Counted from the stretch's first letter, positions 33,743-42,398 are shown. The stretch: 64,000 nt of DNA from Rubricella sp038526735 (GCA_038526735.1 JBCBGM010000001.1:1-64000); one strand, 5' to 3'. The notes: a model not told the origin generated them from the letters alone. Numbers and translations: made by a program.

Positions 33743-34570
33743 GTGCACCCCACGCTAAACATCCCGCCCCTGTCTGCCGAGCACCTCGGACGTGAGAAAA
33801 AGATGCGCAACCTCACGCATCGCCTGCCCCTCTCGGTCCGCTATTTCGCATACTCGCGCTGGCTCAGCCACAAACCTGGCTTTGTGCCCTCAAAAATCAC
33901 CGATCTCGGCGACCGCACCAAGGTTGAGCAGCTCGACCTGACCTTCGTTCTGCCCGGATACGCCGGCAAAACCCAACTGCGCCAAATTCTCGGTGGATAC
34001 CTCAAGGCACTCCACGAGAAATACACCTGCCCCGGCTTTGTTGAGATCGCCCCCTCAGACGTCGTCCTCGATTGCGGCGCCTTCGCCGGAGGGTTCTCCA
34101 TGGCCGCAGCCCTGCAAGGCGCCCGCGCCTATGCCATCGAGCCTGCACCGCTGAACTTCTCATGCGTCGAGCAAAATCTCGCCGCCTTCGAGAAAGCCAG
34201 CGCCCTGCAAATCGGCCTCTATAACGAGAGCCAAACCCTGACCTTCAACATCTCCGATGAGACCTCGCAGCACTCCCTCCTCGCCCCCGACAACGGGGTC
34301 GTCGCGGAGGCGATCAACATCGACGTCCACCGCCCAGACTCTCTGGTGGAGACCTTCGGCATCGCGCCCCCAACCTTTGTGAAGGTCGAGGCCGAGGGCG
34401 TTGAACCCGAGATCATCGAGGGGCTGGGCGAAATGCAGCCCACCAAAATCGCCGTGGACATCTCGCCAGAGCGTGACGGCAAAAGCCCCATCGAAGAGAT
34501 CGAGGCGATGCTCAAATCCCGTGGCTACGAGACCCGAACCAAAGGCATCGTCCTCTTCGCCCGGCTCTAG
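33743..34570 (+). CDS. FkbM-family methyltransferase
   Basis: A 275-residue plus-strand protein of the FkbM O-methyltransferase family. The SAM-binding motif is VVLDCGAFAGGFSMAAALQG, the acidic ribose-binding residue is the glutamate in AYAIEPAPLNFSCVEQNLAA, and later strands (TFVKVEAEGVEPEIIEGLG) carry the DxEG-like family mark. FkbM members methylate sugars, lipids or polyketide parts; the substrate here is unknown. It sits between rpmC and rplP and shares a CTAG stop with the oxygenase gene tail to tail. This pair breaks the S10-spc operon. Confidence 0.87.
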   Translation: MHPTLNIPPLSAEHLGREKKMRNLTHRLPLSVRYFAYSRWLSHKPGFVPSKITDLGDRTKVEQLDLTFVLPGYAGKTQLRQILGGYLKALHEKYTCPGFVEIAPSDVVLDCGAFAGGFSMAAALQGARAYAIEPAPLNFSCVEQNLAAFEKASALQIGLYNESQTLTFNISDETSQHSLLAPDNGVVAEAINIDVHRPDSLVETFGIAPPTFVKVEAEGVEPEIIEGLGEMQPTKIAVDISPERDGKSPIEEIEAMLKSRGYETRTKGIVLFARL

Positions 34571-35187
34571 CCCCAGCTGTAGTTGAAACTCACGCTGATC
34601 CGGTTCTCATCGGCCCAGTTGAGCGGCACCTCATGGCGCAACCAACTCTCCCACAGGAGCACATCGCCCACCTCGGGCGCGACATAGACAAACGGCTGTG
34701 CGCTTGGCGCGGCAGTCTTGCGGCGCGGCGGGGCAGCCATCATCCGCGCCAGCCGCGGGTCCTCAAACTTAATCGCCGAAGCGCCCTCCGGCATCGCCAC
34801 GTAAGTGGTGCCTGAGATCACCGAATGCGGATGGAGATGGCCTGTGTGCACGCCACCGGGAACAAGGATGTTGATCCACAGGTTCTCCAGCTTGAGTGGT
34901 TTGTCCCCCAGATCAAACTCCAGCGCCTCCGCAAAGGCCGCAACATGCTTGTCCAGCGCCTCGGTCACCTGCGCAAAAATCGAATACCGCCAGCCGAGAT
35001 CCTCCAGCGAGGCATAACTGGTATACCCCGGATACTGGTTTTCCTCGCACCACGCCTGCCCTGCCTCGTCATCCTCGGCGATGGAGAGGCAAGAAGCCTC
35101 GAGCTCGGCGGAATCAACAGCCGGAGCCTGCTCATTGAGCTTGGCGCGATAGATGGGCGTGGCGAAATAAGACTGGATCTGGCTCAT
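34567..35187 (-). CDS. 2OG-Fe(II) oxygenase family protein (TIGR02466-like)
   Basis: A 206-residue protein with the double-stranded beta-helix layout of putative 2-oxoglutarate/Fe(II) oxygenases. It starts MSQIQSYFATPIYRAKLNEQ at 35187, and the frame stays open into the repeat. Candidate iron ligands are the histidines in HTGHLHPHSVISG and the RHEVPLN segment; the arginine in RISVSFNYSWG could bind 2-oxoglutarate. The substrate is unknown. It ends inside CTAG shared with the FkbM gene, and its upstream side is the mosaic repeat and then rplP. Confidence 0.78.
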   Translation of the reverse strand: MSQIQSYFATPIYRAKLNEQAPAVDSAELEASCLSIAEDDEAGQAWCEENQYPGYTSYASLEDLGWRYSIFAQVTEALDKHVAAFAEALEFDLGDKPLKLENLWINILVPGGVHTGHLHPHSVISGTTYVAMPEGASAIKFEDPRLARMMAAPPRRKTAAPSAQPFVYVAPEVGDVLLWESWLRHEVPLNWADENRISVSFNYSWG

Positions 35188-35284
35188 GTGCGAGAGGTAG
35201 CCGAGGTGAGAGGGGAATGGAACGGGTGAAGTTCGTGAGACCCGTTCCAGGCGTGATACGAGACCTGGCCGAGCATAGCGAAAC

Positions 35285-35653
35285 AGCAGGCCACGCCGTC
35301 CCTCGGGTGGGCGTTTCGTAAGATGAGAACAGCGCAGTTTATGCCTCAAAACTGCATTCGCTTTATGTGATGAAAGACGTCAGCAAGACGCCCTCCCAAG
35401 GGGGAGGGAGGGCGTGGCCTGAGGCTGGTCGCCTCCGACCGAAAAGTCGCCGTCCCGGACGTGATCCGGGACCTCGCAGAGCACATCAAAACGGAGCACG
35501 CGCCAGACCGAGGTGTGGTGCAGCCATCTCGCGAACAACGCACTTTATCCCCACAAAACCGCATTCGCGTTAAGTGAGAGCGCTCACCCTCCAATGCGCC
35601 AGACCTGACGGTCGCTCTGGCGCGCGGCGGCGCTTCGCCCTTTATTCCGCGCC
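35285..35653 (+). repeat. Mosaic palindrome repeat, full copy C
   Basis: Order: GGCCACGCCGTCCCTCGGG (35290), the GCAGTTTATGCCTCAAAACTGC stem (35335), CGCCCTCCC...GGGAGGGCGTGGCC (35389), the GAGGC/GCCTC palindrome (35420-35436), the GTCCCGGA/TCCGGGAC palindrome (35452-35472), a TTTATCC stem (35543), and the GCGCCAGA/TCTGGCGC module ending TTCCGCGCC (35596-35653). This is the same order and near-same length as copy A. Confidence 0.8.
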
Positions 35654-35670
35654 AGAACTCCCCCCCCCCC

Positions 35671-35712
35671 AAAAAAAACGCAAAAAGCCCCAGCGTTTCC
35701 GCCGGGGCTTTT
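35671..35712 (-). terminator. Terminator after rplP
   Basis: A stem AAAAGCCCC-x-GCG with CGC-x-GGGGCTTTT (loop TTTC) lies 21 bases after the rplP stop. On the minus strand it is followed by T5 and, two bases later, by eight T. It should end the rplB-rplP transcript. Confidence 0.9.
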
Positions 35713-35732
35713 CGATTTCTTTCGCGCTGACC

Positions 35733-36146
35733 TTACCAGTCTTCGCGCTGCACGAACCGGCATTTCACCGGGAGCTTCATCGCAGCGAGGCGCAGGGCCT
35801 CGCGCGCGATCGGCTCGGAGACACCGTCGATCTCGAACATCACGCGGCCCGGCTTCACCTTGGCCACCCAGCGATCGACCGAGCCCTTACCTTTACCCAT
35901 ACGCACTTCGATGGGCTTGGCGGAGACCGGAAGGTCCGGGAAGATCCGAATCCAGACCCGACCCTGACGCTTCATGTGGCGCGTCATAGCCCGGCGGGCG
36001 GCTTCGATTTGGCGGGCGGTGATCCGCTCGGGCTCGGTCGCTTTCAGACCAAAGGAGCCAAAGTTAAGATCGGTGCCGCCCTTTGCGAGGCCGTGGATAC
36101 GGCCTTTGTGCTGTTTGCGAAATTTTGTGCGCTTCGGCTGAAGCAT
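35733..36146 (-). CDS. rplP: 50S ribosomal protein L16
   Basis: A 137-residue uL16 near the A-site tRNA. It starts MLQPKRTKFRKQHKGRIHGL and has GRVWIRIFPDLPVSAKPIEV and KVKPGRVMFEIDGVSEPIA. The beta-hairpin residue that YcfD hydroxylates in Escherichia coli L16 is in the corresponding region. The gene is the last of the rplB block and next to an unrelated oxygenase gene, which is worth checking. Confidence 0.98.
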   Translation of the reverse strand: MLQPKRTKFRKQHKGRIHGLAKGGTDLNFGSFGLKATEPERITARQIEAARRAMTRHMKRQGRVWIRIFPDLPVSAKPIEVRMGKGKGSVDRWVAKVKPGRVMFEIDGVSEPIAREALRLAAMKLPVKCRFVQREDW

Positions 36147-36169
36147 GTCATCTCTCCCTTAAGGGTGCG

Positions 36170-36868
36170 TCAGCCACGGGCTGGCCGCACGCCCCCTTCC
36201 TGAAGTTCCTGCTGGCGGCGGTCGCGGGCCTGGGGATCATTCTCCATGATCTCACCTTTAAAGATCCAGACCTTCACGCCGATGATGCCGTAAGCCGTCA
36301 GGCCCTCGGCATGGGCGTAGTCGATGTCCGCACGCAGTGTGTGCAGCGGCACCCGCCCCTCACGATACCATTCGGTCCGTGCAATCTCTGCACCGCCCAA
36401 ACGGCCCGCCATGTTCACCCGGATGCCCAGAGCACCCATGCGCATCGCGTTTTGCACCGAACGTTTCATCGCACGGCGGAACGAGACCCGGCGCTCAAGC
36501 TGCTGGGCGATGTTTTCGGCCACCAGTTGCGCGTCGAGCTCGGGCTTGCGCACTTCAACAATGCTGAGATGCAGCTCACTATCCGTCAGCGCGGCAAGCT
36601 CTTTGCGCAGCACTTCAATGTCTGCACCCTTCTTGCCGATGATCACGCCAGGGCGTGCAGCATAGATAGAGACACGGCACTTGCGGTGCGGGCGCTCGAT
36701 GATGATCTTGGAGATCCCGGCCTGACCGACACGCGCCTTGATGTGCTTACGCACAGCAATGTCTTCGTGCAGTAGATCGCCGTACTCTTCACCATCGGCA
36801 TACCAGCGGCTGTCCCAGGTGCGGTTGATCTGCAGGCGCAGACCGATCGGGTTTACTTTATGTCCCAT
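36170..36868 (-). CDS. rpsC: 30S ribosomal protein S3
   Basis: A 232-residue uS3 with the KH domain (RPGVIIGKKGADIEVLRKEL) and the C-terminal RTEWYREGRVPLHTLRADID. The tail (RDRRQQELQEGGVRPARG) is mildly basic. Its first base overlaps the last base of rplV. Confidence 0.98.
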   Translation of the reverse strand: MGHKVNPIGLRLQINRTWDSRWYADGEEYGDLLHEDIAVRKHIKARVGQAGISKIIIERPHRKCRVSIYAARPGVIIGKKGADIEVLRKELAALTDSELHLSIVEVRKPELDAQLVAENIAQQLERRVSFRRAMKRSVQNAMRMGALGIRVNMAGRLGGAEIARTEWYREGRVPLHTLRADIDYAHAEGLTAYGIIGVKVWIFKGEIMENDPQARDRRQQELQEGGVRPARG

Positions 36869-37254
36869 TACGCGGTCTCCTCGTCTGCAACCTGACGGAC
36901 CTTGATGGTGATCTGGCTGAACGGCTTGAGGATCTTGCCAAAACGTCCTCGCGCCCGCGGGCGCCCGCGCTTCATCACCAGGTTTTTGCCGACAAACGCC
37001 TCTGCAACCACCAGCTCGTCAACGTCGAGACCATGGTTGTTTTCAGCGTTGGCGATCGCGGACTGAAGGGTTTTCTTCACATCCTGCGCGATCCGCTTCT
37101 TGGAGAAGGTCAGATCGGTCAGCGCCTTGTCGACCGGCTTGTTGCGGATCATCGCCGCAACCAGGTTCAGCTTTTGTGGGGACGTCCGGAGCATCCGGGA
37201 CATCGCCATTGCTTCATTCTCCGCGACGCGGCGCGGGTTCTTTTCCTTACCCAT
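36868..37254 (-). CDS. rplV: 50S ribosomal protein L22
   Basis: A 128-residue uL22 lining the exit tunnel. It starts MGKEKNPRRVAENEAMAMSR and has MLRTSPQKLNLVAAMIRNKP and the tunnel hairpin MKRGRPRARGRFGKILKPFS. The long N-terminus is typical of Rhodobacterales. It is directly between rpsS and rpsC. Confidence 0.97.
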   Translation of the reverse strand: MGKEKNPRRVAENEAMAMSRMLRTSPQKLNLVAAMIRNKPVDKALTDLTFSKKRIAQDVKKTLQSAIANAENNHGLDVDELVVAEAFVGKNLVMKRGRPRARGRFGKILKPFSQITIKVRQVADEETA

Positions 37255-37257
37255 GTC

Positions 37258-37536
37258 TTACTTCCGCTTCGCTTTTTTGTCCGCCGCGTGGCCGTAGTAG
37301 GTCCGCGTGGGGGAGTATTCACCGAATTTCTGGCCGATCATCTCTTCGGACACGAGCACGGGGATGTGCTTCTTGCCGTTGTAGACACCGAAGGTCAGAC
37401 CCACGAATTGCGGCAGGATCGTTGACCGCCGCGACCAGATTTTGATGACGTCTTTACGACCACTCTCGCGAGCCTTCTCGGCCTTTTTCAGGACCGAAGC
37501 CTCGACGAAGGGGCCTTTCCATACTGAGCGTGCCAT
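37258..37536 (-). CDS. rpsS: 30S ribosomal protein S19
   Basis: A 92-residue uS19. It starts MARSVWKGPFVEASVLKKAE and has KIWSRRSTILPQFVGLTFGV and FGEYSPTRTYYGHAADKKAK. It forms the head of the small subunit with S13. It lies between rplB and rplV. Confidence 0.98.
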   Translation of the reverse strand: MARSVWKGPFVEASVLKKAEKARESGRKDVIKIWSRRSTILPQFVGLTFGVYNGKKHIPVLVSEEMIGQKFGEYSPTRTYYGHAADKKAKRK

Positions 37537-37551
37537 GTCGCTGTGCCCCTC

Positions 37552-38385
37552 TTATTTCTTCTTCGCGTGACGCGAACGGATGATGAACTTGTCGGTGGTC
37601 TTGTTGGTGCGCGTGCGGCGGCCCTTGGTGGGCTTGCCCCATGGCGTCACCGGGTGACGACCACCCGACGTCCGGCCCTCACCACCACCATGGGGGTGAT
37701 CGACCGGGTTCATCACAACACCGCGCACAGACGGGCGAATGCCCTTGTGGCGGTTGCGACCGGCTTTACCGAAGTTCTGGTTCGAGTTGTCAGGGTTTGA
37801 CACGGCGCCAACTGTGGCCATGCACTCCTGACGGACAAGGCGAAGCTCACCCGACGACAGGCGCAGCTGCGCGTAGCCACCATCGCGGCCCACAAACTGG
37901 GCGTAGGTGCCTGCGGCGCGCGCGATCTGCCCACCTTTGCCCGGCTTCAGCTCTACGTTGTGAACGATCGTGCCGATAGGCATTCCGGTGAAGGGCATTG
38001 CGTTGCCCGGCTTGATGTCGGCCTTGGCGGAGGCGACGACCATGTCACCCACCGAGAGGCGCTGCGGTGCCAGGATGTAGGCCTGCTCGCCATCCATGTA
38101 TTTGATCAGTGCGATAAACGCCGTCCGGTTGGGATCATATTCGATCCGCTCCACTGCGCCCTGCACGTCCATTTTGCGACGCTTGAAGTCCACAATCCGG
38201 TAGAGGCGCTTTGCCCCCCCGCCCTTGCGGCGCATGGTGATCCGTCCGGTGTTGTTCCGGCCGCCCTTCTTCGTCAAACCCTCGGTGAGAGACTTGACAG
38301 GGCGCCCTTTCCAAAGCTCCGAACGGTCGATCAGAACCAGCCCACGCTGGCCTGGCGTCGTCGGTTTATACGACTTGAGTGCCAT
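37552..38385 (-). CDS. rplB: 50S ribosomal protein L2
   Basis: A 277-residue uL2 near the peptidyl-transferase centre. It starts MALKSYKPTTPGQRGLVLID and ends with RGVVMNPVDHPHGGGEGR, which carries the conserved His needed for subunit association. The 32 codons further upstream in frame lie in the leader. It is the first gene of its block because rplW is cut off upstream. Confidence 0.98.
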   Translation of the reverse strand: MALKSYKPTTPGQRGLVLIDRSELWKGRPVKSLTEGLTKKGGRNNTGRITMRRKGGGAKRLYRIVDFKRRKMDVQGAVERIEYDPNRTAFIALIKYMDGEQAYILAPQRLSVGDMVVASAKADIKPGNAMPFTGMPIGTIVHNVELKPGKGGQIARAAGTYAQFVGRDGGYAQLRLSSGELRLVRQECMATVGAVSNPDNSNQNFGKAGRNRHKGIRPSVRGVVMNPVDHPHGGGEGRTSGGRHPVTPWGKPTKGRRTRTNKTTDKFIIRSRHAKKK

Positions 38386-38481
38386 CTTGCTGTCTTCCGT
38401 TTGGTCTCGCCGAGCCTGGGCCCGGCCTAAACTGGATGGGGGCCTGACGCCCCCGGCGAAAACGTTCTGACGAACGACCAC

Positions 38482-38508
38482 AAAGCCCCGGACGAATCCG
38501 GGGCTTTT
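38482..38508. promoter_or_regulatory. Hairpin at the 5' end of the predicted rplB leader
   Basis: A perfect 11-bp stem (AAAGCCCCGGA with TCCGGGGCTTT, loop CGAA) lies about 100 bases before rplB. TTTT follows it on the plus strand and GTGG on the minus strand. It could protect the 5' end of the rplB message, control it, or stop antisense transcripts. Confidence 0.5.
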
Positions 38509-38519
38509 GCGGATGGTGC

Positions 38520-38548
38520 CTCGTAGTGGGAAGGGTCAGGAGGGTCAA
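38520..38548 (-). promoter_or_regulatory. Candidate promoter of the rplB block
   Basis: On the minus strand TTGACC (plus 38543-38548), a 17-base spacer, and TACGAG (plus 38520-38525), then a GC-rich discriminator. The -10 is weak. The spacer ends in CTTCCCAC, similar to CTTCCCCC before the rplO -10. Predicted start lies right before the leader hairpin. Confidence 0.38.
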
Positions 38549-38619
38549 GGGGAGGGGGAGGTGATAACACGACGCCCCGGAACTGATTCAGGGCCTCAAT
38601 CTATTGGTTGAAGCATTCT

Positions 38620-38995
38620 GCCCGGAACAAGGCGCGCAGCGCCGCCGAGCCAGCGCCGGACCGGACCGCTGGTTCGGCGCTTTGTTGGTTTGGATACCGC
38701 TCTAAGGGCGTGCGGCTTTGAGAAATAAACTGTGTTGGTCAAACCTCAGCGCGCCAAACCCCGGCCCGGCGCTAGCCCTCTGTTCCGCCTTTCTCGTCGA
38801 GGTCCCGGATCACGTCCGGGACGGGACGCCCCGGCCGGAGGCGACCAGCCTCCGGCCACGCCCTCCCTCCCCTATGGGAGGGCGTTTTACCAACGGCGCT
38901 CATTGATCACACCAAATGCATTTTTGAGAGATAAACTGAACAACTCAGCGCGCGCGAAACGCCCACCCGAGGGAGGGCGCGGCCTACCGTCAAAT
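38620..38995 (-). repeat. Mosaic palindrome repeat, full copy D (inverted)
   Basis: From low to high coordinates: the CCCGGAACAAGGCGCG...GCGCC module (38630-38680), a reversed ATAAACTG stem (38724), the reversed GTCCCGGAT/ACGTCCGGGAC palindrome (38802-38822), GGAGGC/GCCTCC (38837-38853), CCACGCCCTCCC...GGGAGGGCG (38854-38884), a reversed GATAAACTG stem (38929) and the reversed AAACGCCCACCCGAGGGAGGG module (38957). Reading the minus strand gives the order found in copies A and C. Confidence 0.78.
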
Positions 38996-39017
38996 CTGCC
39001 TTCATCAAATCCGGCAA

Positions 39018-39047
39018 ACAAAAAGCCCCGCGTCTCCGCGGGGCCTT
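39018..39047 (-). terminator. Terminator after rplW
   Basis: GCCCCGCG pairs with CGCGGGGC (loop TCTC), 27 bases after rplW. On the minus strand it ends in TTTTTGTTTG. It is a clear intrinsic terminator in the middle of what is normally one operon. Confidence 0.88.
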
Positions 39048-39073
39048 TCAATCTCTCACCTAACCAGCGGCCC

Positions 39074-39370
39074 TTACAGCCCCGTGGTCACGTCGATCGT
39101 GTTGCCTTCTTCAAGCGTCACATAGGCCTTCTTCACGTCCTTGCGCTTGCCCAGCATGCCGCGGAAACGCTTGACCTTGCCTTTGGTGACGGACGTGTTC
39201 ACGGCCTTCACCTTGACGTTGAAGAGGGTTTCCACCGCTTCCTTGATCACCGGCTTAGAGGCATCGATTGCCACCTCAAATACCACCGCGCCATGCTCGG
39301 ATGCCATGGTGGATTTCTCGGTGATGATCGGCTTGCGGATCACATCATAGAGTGCAGATTTCGCGGTCAT
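39074..39370 (-). CDS. rplW: 50S ribosomal protein L23
   Basis: A 98-residue uL23 at the exit-tunnel rim, where it binds SRP and trigger factor. It contains YDVIRKPIITEKSTMASEHG and VKRFRGMLGKRKDVKKAYVT. It overlaps rplD by 4 bases. It is the last gene of the first block and is followed by a terminator. Confidence 0.98.
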   Translation of the reverse strand: MTAKSALYDVIRKPIITEKSTMASEHGAVVFEVAIDASKPVIKEAVETLFNVKVKAVNTSVTKGKVKRFRGMLGKRKDVKKAYVTLEEGNTIDVTTGL

Positions 39371-39987
39371 TTCAGGCGCGCCTCCAGCGCTTCGACAGCC
39401 GCCTTGGTCAGCACCAGCTTCTCACGGCGGAGGATGTCATAGACGTTGGCCCCCATCGACGGCAGCACATCGACGCCGTCGATGTTTTGAGCAGCGCGGG
39501 CGAAGTTCTCATCCACCTGCGCCCCATCGATCACCAGCGTCTTGCCAAGGCCGAGCTTCGTGAGAGCCGTGGCAAGCGCCTTGGTCTTCCCTTCAGCAAG
39601 CTTCGCCTCGTCGATCACGATCAGATCACCTGCACCCGCCTTTGCAGACAGAGCGTGGCGTAGACCGAGTGCGCGAAACTTCTTCGGCAGGTCATGCGCA
39701 TGGCTGCGTGGCGTGGGGCCCTTGTACACACCACCCTTGCGGAAGATCGGCGCCTTGCGGGAGCCGTGGCGTGCGCCGCCCGTGCCCTTCTGGCGATAGA
39801 TCTTCTTGGTGGAATAGCTCACCTCGGTGCGGGTCTTCACCTTGTGGGTGCCGGCTTGGGCACGCGCCCGCTGCCAGCGCACCACGCGGTGCAGGATGTC
39901 CGCGCGCGGCTCAAGGCCGAACACATCGTCCGAAAGCTCGATAGAGCCCGCTTCACCGGCCTCCAAGGTCGTTACATCGAGTTTCAT
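39367..39987 (-). CDS. rplD: 50S ribosomal protein L4
   Basis: A 206-residue uL4 with the tunnel loop in QKGTGGARHGSRKAPIFRKG and GGVYKGPTPRSHAHDLPKKF. In gamma-proteobacteria L4 represses its own operon; whether it does so here is unknown. It overlaps rplC and rplW by 4 bases each. Confidence 0.98.
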   Translation of the reverse strand: MKLDVTTLEAGEAGSIELSDDVFGLEPRADILHRVVRWQRARAQAGTHKVKTRTEVSYSTKKIYRQKGTGGARHGSRKAPIFRKGGVYKGPTPRSHAHDLPKKFRALGLRHALSAKAGAGDLIVIDEAKLAEGKTKALATALTKLGLGKTLVIDGAQVDENFARAAQNIDGVDVLPSMGANVYDILRREKLVLTKAAVEALEARLK

Positions 39988-40721
39988 TCTTCACCCCCCT
40001 CGGCAGGCGCTTCGGCAGCCGGTGCCTCGGTTGCAGCCTCAGCCACAGCCGCCCGGATCGCCGCCGGCATCGGAAGACCATCAGGCGCCGACTTCTTCGT
40101 CGCATCCTTGATCGTCACCCAACCACCTTTGGAGCCTGGAACAGCGCCCTTGACCATGATCAGCCCACGCTCGGCATCGGTGCGCACAACCTCAAGGTTC
40201 TGCGTGGTCACCCGCGCGGCACCCATGTGGCCTGCCATCTTCTTGCCCTTGAACACGCGGCCCGGCTCCTGGCACTGGCCGGTCGAGCCGTGCGAGCGAT
40301 GCGAGATAGACACACCGTGGGAGGCCCGCAGACCGCCAAAGTTGTGCCGCTTCATCGCGCCGGCAAAGCCCTTACCGATCGAGGTGCCGGCGATGTCCAC
40401 ATACTGACCCTCAAGATAATGGTCGGCAGTGATCTCTGCGCCCACATCAATCAGGTTGTCCTCAGACACCCGGAACTCCGCCAGCTTCCGCTTCGGGGCG
40501 ACATTAGCCACGGCGAAATGCCCGCGCATCGGCTGCGTGGTGTTCTTGGCTTTGGCCGTGCCCGCGCCGAGTTGAACAGCCGTATAGCCATCCTTGTCAG
40601 CGGTGCGCTGCGCGACCACTTGCACGTTTTCCATCTGAAGGACCGTGACAGGAACCTGCCGTCCGTCCTCCATGAACAGCCGGGTCATGCCCAGCTTCTT
40701 TGCGATAACTCCGGAACGCAT
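39984..40721 (-). CDS. rplC: 50S ribosomal protein L3
   Basis: A 245-residue uL3. It starts MRSGVIAKKLGMTRLFMEDG and has the conserved segment SHRSHGSTGQCQEPGRVFKG. The C-terminus has a low-complexity Ala/Glu extension (AEAATEAPAAEAPAEGGEE) that is common in alphaproteobacteria. The ATG at 40721 is used, as upstream codons overlap rpsJ. Confidence 0.98.
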   Translation of the reverse strand: MRSGVIAKKLGMTRLFMEDGRQVPVTVLQMENVQVVAQRTADKDGYTAVQLGAGTAKAKNTTQPMRGHFAVANVAPKRKLAEFRVSEDNLIDVGAEITADHYLEGQYVDIAGTSIGKGFAGAMKRHNFGGLRASHGVSISHRSHGSTGQCQEPGRVFKGKKMAGHMGAARVTTQNLEVVRTDAERGLIMVKGAVPGSKGGWVTIKDATKKSAPDGLPMPAAIRAAVAEAATEAPAAEAPAEGGEE

Positions 40722-40734
40722 TGTCCGCGCCTCC

Positions 40735-41043
40735 TCAGAGCTTGATTTCAACATCCACACCCGCCGCGAGGTCGAGCTTCATCAGCGCGTCCACGGTTTG
40801 CGGGGTGGGGTCCACGATGTCCAAAAGCCGCTTGTGTGTGCGGATTTCAAACTGCTCGCGGGATTTCTTGTCGACATGCGGGCCACGCAGAACCGTGTAC
40901 TTGTCGATATGGTTCGGCAGCGGGATCGGCCCGCGCACCTGTGCACCCGTGCGCTTGGCGGTGTTGACGATCTCGCGGGTCGAAGTATCGAGCACGCGGT
41001 AGTCGAACGCCTTGAGGCGGATGCGAATATTCTGACCGTTCAT
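40735..41043 (-). CDS. rpsJ: 30S ribosomal protein S10
   Basis: A 102-residue uS10, also known as NusE, a transcription antitermination partner of NusB. It contains IRIRLKAFDYRVLDTSTREI and PIPLPNHIDKYTVLRGPHVD and KSREQFEIRTHKRLLDIVDP. It is the first gene of the S10 block and follows tuf after 74 bases. Confidence 0.98.
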   Translation of the reverse strand: MNGQNIRIRLKAFDYRVLDTSTREIVNTAKRTGAQVRGPIPLPNHIDKYTVLRGPHVDKKSREQFEIRTHKRLLDIVDPTPQTVDALMKLDLAAGVDVEIKL

Positions 41044-41081
41044 TTTGGTCGCCTCACGGATCTCGTGGTTGTCAAAGAGCC

Positions 41082-41107
41082 GGGCCGGGGAGCGATCCCC
41101 CCGGCCC
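41082..41107 (-). promoter_or_regulatory. Hairpin between tuf and rpsJ (weak terminator)
   Basis: GGGCCGGGG pairs with CCCCGGCCC over an 8-base loop, 10 bases after the tuf stop. Only CTCTTTG follows on the minus strand. It probably reduces, not blocks, read-through into the S10 block. I found no promoter between it and rpsJ. Confidence 0.6.
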
Positions 41108-41117
41108 GTCGGGTTTG

Positions 41118-42293
<1,176 letters not shown>

Positions 42294-42351
42294 GTGGGCC
42301 CAGGCTCCTGAGTTGAGGGCCGCGACACAGCGGCCAGATTCGTCCGCGCGC

Positions 42352-42380
42352 TAGGTAGGGTGTTGCTCATCCGGTTGCAA
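42352..42380 (-). promoter_or_regulatory. Candidate promoter of tuf
   Basis: On the minus strand TTGCAA (plus 42375-42380), 17 bases, and TACCTA (plus 42352-42357), followed by a GC-rich discriminator GCGCGCGG. The predicted leader is about 50 bases. Confidence 0.45.
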
Positions 42381-42398
42381 GCACCCGCAACCCGCAAC

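Larger units (their letters stand above)
35188..35732. other. 545-base gap: mosaic repeat C and the rplP terminator
   Basis: No gene is supported. The stretch holds a full repeat copy (35285-35653), a C11 run at 35660-35670 followed by A8 (35671-35678), and the rplP terminator. Short plus-strand frames here have the same proline/arginine-rich peptides as other repeat copies. Confidence 0.75.
38386..39073. other. 688-base gap between rplW and rplB, no gene
   Basis: This gap normally is a few bases in S10 operons. It holds the rplW terminator (39018-39047), inverted repeat copy D (38620-38995), a candidate promoter (38520-38548) and a leader hairpin (38482-38508). Short open frames (for example 38718-38906) come from the repeat and are rejected as genes. 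Confidence 0.8.

Noticed and set aside
36170..37445. Plus-strand frames opposite rpsC and rplV
   Set aside because: They are shadows of highly conserved ribosomal genes.
38718..38906. Small open frames with LRPRPPSP-type peptides in repeat copies
   Set aside because: The same peptide appears in each copy because of the palindromes; it is not gene conservation.
22478..39073. Repeat arrays as CRISPR
   Set aside because: The modules differ from each other, are palindromic and lack regular spacers or cas genes.
41070..41075. Perfect TTGACA upstream of rpsJ
   Set aside because: No -10 box with 16-18 base spacing follows; the minus-strand sequence there is GC-rich.
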